64,000 bases of DNA from Limnohabitans lacus (GTDB taxonomy: Bacteria; Pseudomonadota; Gammaproteobacteria; Burkholderiales; Burkholderiaceae_C): positions 372,001-436,000 of the forward strand of contig NZ_JASGBH010000001.1 of assembly GCF_030053395.1 (NCBI RefSeq). The letters run 5' to 3'. A model generated the notes under the pieces. That model made no database searches, had not been told where the DNA came from, and worked only from the letters and a program-made list of their open reading frames with translations. Shown one piece after another: positions 56,893 through 64,000 of this stretch; positions within the stretch are counted from its first letter, which is position 1, and each line of letters opens with the position of its first letter. Made by a program: the position numbers and the translations under genes.

Positions 56893-59499
56893 ATGCGCAT
56901 AGACAAGTTAACCACCAAATTCCAGGAAGCCTTGGCAGACGCCCAGTCCCTGGCCCTGAGCCGAGACCACGCCTACATCGAGCCCGTCCACGTGCTGGTG
57001 ACCATGCTCAAGCAAGACGAAGGGCCAAAAGCCTTGTTGCAACGTGCAGGCGTTCAGGTGCAAGCTCTCTTGCAAGCCGCCGAAGCGGCCGTTTCACGTT
57101 TGCCCCAAGTCACCGGACAAGACCAGGTACAAGTCGGCCCTGAGCTCGTGAAGTTGTTGCAAGCGGCTGAAAAAGAGGCCATGAAAAAAGGCGATGCTTT
57201 CGTGGCGAGCGAACTGTTCTTGCTGGCCTTGGCCGACAGCAAGGCCGAAGCAGGGCGCTTGTGCAAGGAAAGCGGCCTGTCGCGAAAAAGTCTCGAGTCG
57301 GCTGTGGATGCCGTGCGTGGTGGCCAGACCGTGGGCAGTGCCGATGCCGAAGGTCAGCGCGAAGCCCTGAAAAAATACTGCATCGACCTGACCGAGCGCG
57401 CCCGCATGGGCAAGCTCGATCCGGTGATCGGCCGTGACGATGAAATCCGCCGGGCCATTCAAGTGTTGCAACGCCGCACCAAGAACAACCCGGTGCTCAT
57501 TGGTGAGCCGGGGGTTGGCAAAACCGCCATCGTTGAGGGCCTGGCCCAGCGCATCGTGGCTGGAGAAGTGCCTGATTCGCTGCGGGGCAAACGTGTCTTG
57601 TCCCTGGACATGGCCGCTTTGCTGGCCGGTGCCAAGTTCCGCGGTGAGTTTGAAGAGCGGCTCAAAACCGTGCTCAGTGAACTGGCCAAAGACGAGGGCC
57701 AGACGATTGTGTTCATCGACGAGCTGCACACCATGGTGGGTGCAGGCAAAGCCGAAGGGGCCATGGATGCGGGCAACATGCTCAAACCCGCATTGGCCCG
57801 TGGGGAGCTGCATTGCGTGGGCGCCACGACTTTAGACGAGTACCGCAAATACATTGAAAAAGATGCCGCTTTGGAGCGCCGTTTTCAGAAAATCTTGGTC
57901 AGTGAACCCTCAGTCGAAGCCACCATCGCCATCCTGCGGGGCTTGCAGGAAAAATACGAAATTCACCACGGGGTGGACATCACCGATCCGGCCATTGTGG
58001 CGGCGGCGGAGCTCAGCCACCGTTACATCACCGATCGGTTTTTGCCCGACAAGGCCATTGACCTGATTGACGAGGCGGCGGCCAAAATCAAGATCGAGAT
58101 CGACTCCAAGCCTGAAGTCATGGACAAGCTCGATCGCCGTTTGATCCAACTGCAAATTGAGCGTGAAGCGGTGCGCAGAGAAAAAGACGAAGCTTCCCAA
58201 AAGCGCTTGACTTTGATCGAAGAAGAAATCATCAAGCTCAAGAAAGAGGCTGCCGATCTCGAGGAAATTTGGCAGGCCGAAAAAGCGCAAGCCCAGGGGG
58301 GGCAGCAAATTCGTGAGCAAATAGACCAACTGCGCCAACAAATCGAAGAGCTCACCCGTGCAGGCGATTTCAACAAAGTGGCCGAATTGCAGTATGGCCA
58401 GTTGCCAGCGCTCGAAAAAACACTCAAGGACGTGCAGGCCAAAGAAGCCGTCCCGGGCGAAAAGCCCGTGCACCGCTTGCTGCGCACCCAAGTGGGCGCC
58501 GAAGAGATCGCGGAAGTGGTCTCGCGAGCGACGGGTATTCCTGTGTCCAAGATGATGCAAGGCGAGCGCGAGAAATTGCTTCAAATGGAGGGGAAACTTC
58601 ACCAGCGCGTGGTGGGCCAAGACGAGGCCATCGCAGCTGTGGCCAATGCCATTCGGCGTTCACGCTCGGGTCTGTCTGATCCCAACCGCCCAACCGGCTC
58701 TTTCTTGTTTTTGGGCCCTACCGGCGTGGGCAAAACCGAGTTGTGCAAAGCTTTGGCGGGCTTTTTGTTTGACAGCGAGGACCACTTGATCCGCGTGGAC
58801 ATGAGCGAGTTCATGGAAAAACACTCGGTGGCCCGTTTGATCGGTGCGCCTCCCGGCTATGTGGGCTATGAGGAGGGGGGCTACCTCACCGAAGCGGTGC
58901 GCCGCAAACCCTACAGCGTGTTGTTGTTGGACGAAGTGGAAAAAGCCCACCCAGATGTCTTCAACATCTTGCTGCAGGTGCTCGATGATGGACGTTTGAC
59001 GGACGGTCAGGGCCGAACGGTGGACTTCAAGAACACGGTGATCGTGATGACCTCCAATTTGGGCTCACACCTCATTCAGGCCATGGTGGGGCAGCCCGCC
59101 GAAGACATCAAGGATGCGGTGTGGGACGAGTTGAAGGCCCATTTCAGGCCCGAGTTCCTCAACCGCATTGACGAGACCGTGGTCTTCCATGGTTTGGATG
59201 CGCAACACATTGCCTCCATTGCCAGCATCCAGTTGCAGGCTTTGCGCGATCGCCTGGCCCGCATGGATTTGAGCCTCGATGTCAGCCCAGCGGCCTTGTC
59301 GGAATTGGCCAAAGTGGGCTTTGATCCGGTTTTCGGTGCGCGACCTTTGAAGCGAGCCATCCAGCAGCGGCTTGAAAATCCCTTGTCGCGTCTCTTGCTT
59401 GAAGGGCGCTTTTCACCCAAAAGCCGCATTGAAGTGTCTGTGGACCCAGTGCAAAACCCGGGGCACTTCGATTTCAAGGTGATTGAAACTGCGGCTTGA
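56893..59499 (+). CDS. clpB: ClpB, ATP-dependent disaggregase
   Basis: ClpB resolubilises aggregated proteins with DnaK. The 868-residue Hsp100 protein has the N-terminal Clp repeats ([20 protein letters not shown]), NBD1 with Walker A GEPGVGKT and Walker [10 protein letters not shown], and the coiled-coil middle domain (about 410-525). NBD2 has [28 protein letters not shown] and [13 protein letters not shown] chose ATG 56893 with TTGGAGAACC upstream; the frame extends 12 codons before the binding site. A heat-shock-type promoter precedes it and a strong terminator follows. Confidence 0.97.
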   Translation: MRIDKLTTKFQEALADAQSLALSRDHAYIEPVHVLVTMLKQDEGPKALLQRAGVQVQALLQAAEAAVSRLPQVTGQDQVQVGPELVKLLQAAEKEAMKKGDAFVASELFLLALADSKAEAGRLCKESGLSRKSLESAVDAVRGGQTVGSADAEGQREALKKYCIDLTERARMGKLDPVIGRDDEIRRAIQVLQRRTKNNPVLIGEPGVGKTAIVEGLAQRIVAGEVPDSLRGKRVLSLDMAALLAGAKFRGEFEERLKTVLSELAKDEGQTIVFIDELHTMVGAGKAEGAMDAGNMLKPALARGELHCVGATTLDEYRKYIEKDAALERRFQKILVSEPSVEATIAILRGLQEKYEIHHGVDITDPAIVAAAELSHRYITDRFLPDKAIDLIDEAAAKIKIEIDSKPEVMDKLDRRLIQLQIEREAVRREKDEASQKRLTLIEEEIIKLKKEAADLEEIWQAEKAQAQGGQQIREQIDQLRQQIEELTRAGDFNKVAELQYGQLPALEKTLKDVQAKEAVPGEKPVHRLLRTQVGAEEIAEVVSRATGIPVSKMMQGEREKLLQMEGKLHQRVVGQDEAIAAVANAIRRSRSGLSDPNRPTGSFLFLGPTGVGKTELCKALAGFLFDSEDHLIRVDMSEFMEKHSVARLIGAPPGYVGYEEGGYLTEAVRRKPYSVLLLDEVEKAHPDVFNILLQVLDDGRLTDGQGRTVDFKNTVIVMTSNLGSHLIQAMVGQPAEDIKDAVWDELKAHFRPEFLNRIDETVVFHGLDAQHIASIASIQLQALRDRLARMDLSLDVSPAALSELAKVGFDPVFGARPLKRAIQQRLENPLSRLLLEGRFSPKSRIEVSVDPVQNPGHFDFKVIETAA

Positions 59500-59527
59500 C
59501 CTATTGGGTTGACCCGCTGGCTTGGTC

Positions 59528-59559
59528 GGGGCATGGTGGCGACACCGTGCCCCTTTTTT
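59528..59559 (+). terminator. Intrinsic terminator of clpB
   Basis: GGGGCATGGTG (59528-59538) and CACCGTGCCCC (59543-59553) pair with one T.G wobble around loop GCGA, followed by six T. It lies 29 bases past the clpB stop. Confidence 0.9.
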
Positions 59560-59643
59560 CATGGCTAAACTGCCAGTTTTGCAGCGCGACTGAAACTTCA
59601 GATCCTTGAATCCGTTCGCTGCAAGCCTGAAAGAGTTATCCCT

Positions 59644-60867
59644 ATGCCATCGGCTTCTTCCGACGCAGCGCCCCTCGTCCCTTTGTCTTCCGACGCCAAG
59701 GTGATGGGTTTGGTGGGGTTGGCACATGCCAGCTCCCATTTTTCCCACCTCTTGTTGCCCTTGCTGTTTCCGATTTTGATCCGGGACTTTGGCTGGTCCT
59801 ATGCTGAATTGGGTTTGCTCAGCACCTTGTTCTTTGTGGTCTCGGGCGTGGGGCAAGCCTCGGCCGGTTTTGTGGTTGACCGATTTGGTGCGCGGCCTGT
59901 TTTGTTTGCCTCCATGGTCTTGTTCACCTTGGCCTGCCTCTTGGCTTCGGTCGCGCAAGGTTATGCCGCACTCATGGGCGTGGCCGTTTTGGCGGGCCTT
60001 GGCAATGCGCCATTTCATCCGGTGGATTTCACGATCTTGAATCAACGGGTCTCAACGCCCAGACTCGGCTATGCCTTCAGTGCCCATGGTTTGAGCGGCA
60101 ATCTGGGGTGGGCTGTCGCACCCGTCTTTTTCACCGGGTTGGGGGCGCTGTGGGGGTGGCGTGAGGCCTTTGTGGCGGCCGCCGTGATGTATGCGGCCTT
60201 GTTGCTGCTTTTGTGGGTCTACAGGGATGACTTGCACACTGATGCGTCAGCACGCCCTCAGGCTGGGCAGGTCGCTTCTCAAGATTTGAACTTCGTGCGC
60301 TTGCCAGTGGTTTGGTGGTGCTTTGCTTTCTTTTTGTTGTCGACGGTCACCTTGGCGGTGGTTCAGAATTTCTCAGTCCCCATCCTCAAAGCTCTGCATG
60401 GGGTGAGTTTGGAAGTGGCATCCATGACCTTGACGGCTTACATGCTCTGCGGTGCATTGGGCATGTTGGCGGGTGGCTTCGTGGCGGCCCGTTGGCCTCG
60501 CTTGAGCGACCGTGTGGTGGCGATCTGTATGACTTGTGCGGCTTTGCTGATGGCTGTTTGCGCCAGTGGCTTTTTCGGTCAAACCGGCACCCTGTGGGTG
60601 CTGGCGGCAACGGGTTTTGCCGTGGGTGTAGGGGGGCCTAGCCGTGATTTGATGATCAAGAAAGCCACGCCCAAGGGCGCAACCGGCCGTGTTTATGGCT
60701 TGGTTTATTCTGGGCTGGATGTGGGCTTTGCCTTGTCGCCCATTTTCTTCGGCGCCCTGATGGATCACGGTCACTACCAGGCCACCTTGCTGGGGGCGGC
60801 CTTGGTCCTTTTGCTCAGTGTCGTGGCCGCTTTGGGCGTGGGCAAGAGAACGCTCGCACAGGCTTGA
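59644..60867 (+). CDS. Major facilitator superfamily transporter
   Basis: A 407-residue MFS protein with about 12 membrane helices. The segment VVDRFGARPV between helices 2 and 3 matches the MFS loop motif, and GNAPFHPVDFTILNQRVS is a conserved-looking loop before helix 5. A central cytoplasmic loop (RDDLHTDASARPQAGQ, about residues 195-215) separates the two halves. The substrate cannot be assigned. The next gene, 54 bases downstream in the same direction, is a broken ThDP-dependent 2-oxoacid-type enzyme, so a carboxylate or nitrate/sulfonate-like substrate is conceivable but unproven. Confidence 0.88.
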   Translation: MPSASSDAAPLVPLSSDAKVMGLVGLAHASSHFSHLLLPLLFPILIRDFGWSYAELGLLSTLFFVVSGVGQASAGFVVDRFGARPVLFASMVLFTLACLLASVAQGYAALMGVAVLAGLGNAPFHPVDFTILNQRVSTPRLGYAFSAHGLSGNLGWAVAPVFFTGLGALWGWREAFVAAAVMYAALLLLLWVYRDDLHTDASARPQAGQVASQDLNFVRLPVVWWCFAFFLLSTVTLAVVQNFSVPILKALHGVSLEVASMTLTAYMLCGALGMLAGGFVAARWPRLSDRVVAICMTCAALLMAVCASGFFGQTGTLWVLAATGFAVGVGGPSRDLMIKKATPKGATGRVYGLVYSGLDVGFALSPIFFGALMDHGHYQATLLGAALVLLLSVVAALGVGKRTLAQA

Positions 60868-60921
60868 GGACCGTTTACCTGGGCGACAGCCCAGCATCTG
60901 CCTCATGGGCAAAATCGGCGC

Positions 60922-62631
60922 ATGAATTCAAAAATTGCCGGCCATCTGCTCGTTGAATGCCTCCTGGCCCAAGGTGTGACCCATGCTTTCGGTGTGCCCG
61001 GTGAGAGTTACCTCGCTGTTCTTGACGGTTTCCATCTGCACCGCGACCAGATCCGATTTGTGATCTGCCGCCAAGAAGGGGGAGCGGCCTACATGGCCGA
61101 AGCACAAGGCAAGCTCACCGGCCGGCCCGGCGTTTGCTTTGTGACCCGGGGACCAGGCGCCACCAACGCCTCGATTGGCGTGCACACGGCTTTTCAGGAC
61201 TCCACGCCCATGGTCTTGTTTGTGGGCGATGTGGCCAGTGACACGCGTGACCGTGAAGCTTTTCAAGAGATGGACTACACCCATTTCTTTGGGCCATCGA
61301 CCAAGGGCATGGCCAAGCGTGTGGAGCGCGTGGATGACCCAGAACGTTTGCCCGAGTATGTGGCCCGTGCTTTTGCCACCGCCATGAACGGCCGACCAGG
61401 CCCTGTGGTGCTGGTCCTGCCCGAAGACATGCTCACGCAAACCATCGTCCATGCGCAGCCCTTGCCCCGCGTGGAGCCTGTGCAGGCCTGGAGTGATCCG
61501 GGTGCATTGCGCAGCTTGCGCGATTTGCTCTTGCAGGCCACCAAGCCATTGGTGATCTGCGGTGGCGGGGGCTGGACTGTGCAGTCGGCCCAAGCCTTGG
61601 AGCGGTTCGCAGAAAACTGGCAATTGCCGGTGGCCAACGCGTTTCGATTCCAAGACACCTTTGACAACCACCATCCCCAGTACGCGGGTGATGTGGGCAT
61701 CGGCATCAACCCCGCATTGGCTGCGCTGGTGCGTGACTCGGATTTGATTGTGGCCATCGGTCCGCGTTTGGGAGAAATGACCACCGGCGGATACACACTG
61801 CTCAAAGCCCCGAAAACATCACAAAAGCTGGTCCACATCCACGGCAGCGCTGAAGAGTTGAACCGGGTCTACCAAGCCGATCTGGCCATTCTTTCGACCA
61901 TGAACGCGGCAGCCCGAAGCCTGGAAGTGCTGACAGCGCCGCCAACGCTTCCATGGGCAAACTGGACCGCAGCGGCCAATGCGGCTTACCTCGATAACTT
62001 GAGGCCGCAAACCCTGCCAGGGGACATCGACATGCCGGCCATCGTGGCGACTTTGAAGAAGCATCTGCCCGCCGACGCGGTCTTGACCAATGGCGCAGGC
62101 AACTTCGCCAGCTGGATGCACCGTTTTTTCAAGCACCACGGACTTGTCAAGGGGCTCAAGACACAGTTGGCCCCTACCGTAGGGGCCATGGGCTATGGTG
62201 TGCCGGCTGGCATTGCGGCTAATTTGCTCACCGGTCGCTTGGCCTTCACCATTGCAGGCGATGGCGACTTTTTGATGAACGGTCAAGAATTGGCCACGGC
62301 TGTCCAGCACGGTGGCAAGAGCATCATCTTGTTGCTCAACAATGGCATGTACGGCACGATCCGCATGCACCAAGAGCGCTAATACCCCACTCATGTCACC
62401 GGCTCACAACTGAGCAACCCTGATTTTGTGATGCTGGCCAAGGCCTATGGCTACGCTGCCACGCGCATTCACAATACACAAGAGTTTGAGGCGGCTCTGC
62501 TGGCCGCTTTGCAATGCGAGCAGGGCACTTTGATTGAAGTGATGCTGGACCCCGAAGTGATCACCACCCGAGGCACCTTAAGCGCCATCACCCAATCGGC
62601 CTTGGCCAAGCAAAAGACCGGAAACAGCTGA
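60922..62631 (+). pseudogene. ThDP-dependent acetolactate synthase-like enzyme, interrupted by a stop codon
   Basis: The frame encodes a thiamine-diphosphate enzyme of the acetolactate synthase/benzoylformate decarboxylase family. The N-terminal pyrimidine domain has VICRQEGGAAYMAEA with the catalytic Glu52, a central domain follows, and the pyrophosphate domain has GDGDFLMNGQEL...LLLNN. After MHQER a TAA at 62380-62382 stops it at 486 residues. The same frame then continues without shift (YPTHVTGSQLSNPDF) for 82 codons to a TGA at 62629, completing the usual C-terminus. One base change, such as GAA to TAA, explains this. The lost part completes the ThDP-binding domain, so the product is probably inactive. 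A sequencing error or suppression is possible. Confidence 0.85.
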
Positions 62632-62645
62632 TCGCCAACAGGCAA

Positions 62646-62672
62646 CAAAAAACCCGCCGAAGCGGGTTTTTT
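62646..62672. terminator. Bidirectional terminator
   Basis: ACCCGC and GCGGGT pair around loop CGAA, with A-runs before and T-runs after, extending the pairing. It lies between the ThDP gene on the plus strand and the SWIB gene on the minus strand and can serve both. Confidence 0.85.
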
Positions 62673-62688
62673 GTGGGCAGTCACCGAA

Positions 62689-63090
62689 TCACTTCAGGTG
62701 CTTGCCGATCAAGCCAGCCATTTCAAACATGGTCACTTGAGCCTTGCCGAACACAGCCTTGAGTTTGTCGTCGGCGTTGATCGCACGGCGATTGGTGGCA
62801 TCTTGCAAGTTGTGTTTCTTGATGTAAACCCACATCTTGCTCACGACTTCGGTGCGTGGCAGGGGAGTGGCGCCCACCACGGCAGCCAAGGCGGCGCTGG
62901 GGGTCAGAGCTTTCATGAACGCAGCGTTGGGGGTGCGCTTTTTAGCTGGAGCTGCTTTTTTAGCAGGGGCTTTGGCCGCTACTTTTTTTGCAGGTGCTGC
63001 AGCTTTTTTAGCTGGAGCGGCTTTCTTGGCCGGTGCTGCTTTTTTAGCGGGAGCAGCTTTTTTGGCCGGGGTTTTTTTCGCAGTTGCCAT
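62689..63090 (-). CDS. Histone H1-like tail fused to a SWIB/MDM2 domain
   Basis: The 133-residue protein has a Lys/Ala/Pro tail of about 52 residues built from repeats of the type PAKKAA, like bacterial histone H1-like proteins. It is followed by a SWIB/MDM2 domain (about residues 56-133, LTPSAALAAVVGATPLPRTE, SKMWVYIKKHNLQD, INADDKLKAVFG, MFEMAGLIGKHL). It is likely a nucleoid-associated protein; in eukaryotes SWIB domains belong to chromatin remodellers, and chlamydiae fuse them to topoisomerase or keep them alone. The start at 63090 has AAAGGAAC upstream; the longer frame to 63183 lacks a site. It is divergent from rraA. Confidence 0.9.
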   Translation of the reverse strand: MATAKKTPAKKAAPAKKAAPAKKAAPAKKAAAPAKKVAAKAPAKKAAPAKKRTPNAAFMKALTPSAALAAVVGATPLPRTEVVSKMWVYIKKHNLQDATNRRAINADDKLKAVFGKAQVTMFEMAGLIGKHLK

Positions 63091-63323
63091 GGTTAAGTTC
63101 CTTTGATCGGAAGTTGGTTCGCCGCTGAGAAACAATGCGTTTTCAGCTGAATGCATGCTACTGGAGAAAAGGGCAGTTTCCAAGAGGAAAAATCAGTTTT
63201 TGCTAGGGGTTGTTGCGTATTTGTGAGGCCTCATGAGCATTTTTATGGCTTTTGCCCTGTCGTGGTGCGTATGGCCTGCGTAAGAGGCGTGTTTTCCACT
63301 CGCTCATTTTTAAGGAAACGCGC
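63091..63323. other. Divergent SWIB/rraA intergenic region
   Basis: These 233 bases hold the promoters of both genes. A 10-base palindrome TGAGGCCTCA (63224-63233) overlaps a second one, CTCATGAG (63231-63238), about 90 bases before rraA. They could be an operator but match no site I know. No clear -10/-35 pair is called. Confidence 0.4.
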
Positions 63324-63842
63324 ATGAGCTCTCTGCCCCATTTGGATTTTTCGACCTGTGACTTGTGTGATGAGTACAAAGCCGATGAAAGCGGCACTTT
63401 TCGATACGTGCCCACCGTTTTCCAAAACTACGGTGCCCGCGAGAAGTTTGCAGGCCCTGTTTTGACCATCAAGTGCTGCGAAGACAACAGCCACGTCAAA
63501 CAAGCGGTGGAGTCCGAAGGCCATGGCCGTGTGTTGGTGGTCGATGGTGGTGCGTCCATGCGCAAGGCGCTCTTGGGCGGCAACTTGGCTGCAGCGGCAC
63601 AGCGCAATGGCTGGGCAGGCGTTGTGATTGACGGTTGCGCGCGCGATGCTGCTGAGTTGGCGGTTTTGGACTTGGGCATTCGCGCCTTGGCCTTGAACCC
63701 CATGCCCACGCAACGCGCATTACAAGGTCAAACCGGATTGCCTGTTTTCATTCAGGGTGTTCGGGTCCAAACGGGCGATTGGCTCTATGCAGACGCCGAT
63801 GGCATGGTCATCAGCAGCCAAGCCTTGCACCGAGTTTCATGA
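63324..63842 (+). CDS. rraA: RraA family protein (RNase E inhibitor / HMG-CHA aldolase fold)
   Basis: RraA binds RNase E and dampens RNA decay in E. coli; the same fold includes 4-hydroxy-4-methyl-2-oxoglutarate/4-carboxy-4-hydroxy-2-oxoadipate aldolases. The 172-residue protein has LDFSTCDLCDEYKADESGTF, GRVLVVDGGASMRKALLGGN and VIDGCARDAAELAVLDLGI. The Arg-Asp pair in GCARDAAEL is the metal/substrate signature of the aldolases and is changed in E. coli RraA (VRQVDD). Either role is possible. The ATG at 63324 has TAAGGAAACGCGC upstream. Confidence 0.92.
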   Translation: MSSLPHLDFSTCDLCDEYKADESGTFRYVPTVFQNYGAREKFAGPVLTIKCCEDNSHVKQAVESEGHGRVLVVDGGASMRKALLGGNLAAAAQRNGWAGVVIDGCARDAAELAVLDLGIRALALNPMPTQRALQGQTGLPVFIQGVRVQTGDWLYADADGMVISSQALHRVS

Positions 63843-64000
63843 TGCGCACTCATGTTTTCATAATTTGAAATATTGATGTGTTGCAGTGCATCAAATTTTC
63901 TCAATATGGGAAATGACGTTTTGTATTGAGAAAAATATTTCGTAAGGCATTGATTTTAAACAAATAAAAATAAGTCTTGTATAAGACATAAGAATGAAAA
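63843..64000. promoter_or_regulatory. AT-rich intergenic end with inverted repeats
   Basis: The last 158 bases are far richer in A+T than the rest of the window and hold no gene. They contain TTGATG/CATCAA (63873-63894), a perfect 11-base inverted repeat TTTTCTCAATA/TATTGAGAAAA (63896-63934, 17-base spacer), and a near-palindrome GTCTTGTATAAGAC (63974-63987). The first could be a weak rraA terminator. The others look like operator or promoter elements for a gene beyond the window. Confidence 0.5.

Noticed and set aside
62428-62631. Separate 67-codon gene after the ThDP enzyme
   Set aside because: It is the same frame as the upstream gene and encodes the missing C-terminus, so it is better read as the tail of a nonsense-broken gene.
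62935-63090. Short repeated DNA units that could suggest a CRISPR or tandem repeat array
   Set aside because: They are in-frame codons for PAKKAA repeats of the H1-like tail, with no spacers.

Overview
The window is a dense, almost entirely chromosomal housekeeping stretch from a betaproteobacterium. The gene orders (rpsB-tsf-pyrH-frr-cdsA-dxr-bamA-skp-lpxD-fabZ-lpxA-lpxB-rnhB; rpsF-priB-rpsR-rplI-dnaB; alaA-hom-thrC-moeA-moaD-moaE-clpB; rlmE-ftsH-folP-glmM), a PhaR-type polyhydroxyalkanoate regulator, and protein wording typical of Burkholderiales point to Burkholderiales, most likely Comamonadaceae (a Limnohabitans/Rhodoferax-like freshwater bacterium). The genus is inference from recalled protein character, not from a search. 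No insertion sequence, prophage, CRISPR array, restriction system or obvious island was seen, and no stretch over 300 bases lacks a gene.

Region 1 (1-6977) is a long minus-strand run: ribE-ribBA-ribH-nusB-aminotransferase-ybgC-tolQ-tolR-tolA. It joins riboflavin synthesis and antitermination to the envelope Tol machinery, with overlaps or short gaps except for a GC-rich hairpin element between ybgC and tolQ. The tolA gene ends against a convergent partial gene, so tolB-pal is not adjacent. Region 2 (7165-14602) holds phaR, rimO, a tRNA-Leu(CAG), an RNase R gene that starts immediately beside that tRNA and lacks the usual N-terminal domain, and a convergent NAD(P)HX repair gene with an amidase.

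Region 3 (14637-27761) is the translation, pyrimidine, isoprenoid, outer-membrane and lipid A supercluster. Two genes normally found in it, uppS (between frr and cdsA) and rseP (between dxr and bamA), are absent from their usual places. Region 4 (27835-33493) is carA-carB-greA with a convergent CRM-domain protein. Region 5 (33525-44082) is rlmE-ftsH-folP-glmM, the divergent ppsR/ppsA pair and a large sodium:solute symporter with an EF-hand-like loop. Region 6 (44091-50059) is the rpsF ribosomal operon, dnaB with a perfect DnaA box upstream, a convergent PIN-PhoH ATPase, a Bcp peroxiredoxin and a Mth938-like protein.

Region 7 (50168-59559) makes threonine precursors and molybdopterin (alaA-hom-thrC-moeA-moaD-moaE), then a hypothetical protein and clpB under a good sigma-32-type promoter. 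Region 8 (59644-64000) is the most accessory part: an MFS transporter, a thiamine-diphosphate enzyme broken by one in-frame stop codon, a histone-H1-like/SWIB fusion protein, RraA, and an AT-rich non-coding end with inverted repeats that look like control sites for a gene beyond the window. I found no convincing new multi-gene system. The most useful leads are the displaced uppS/rseP, the shortened RNase R, the SWIB/H1 fusion, the nonsense-broken TPP enzyme and several regulatory hairpins or operators.
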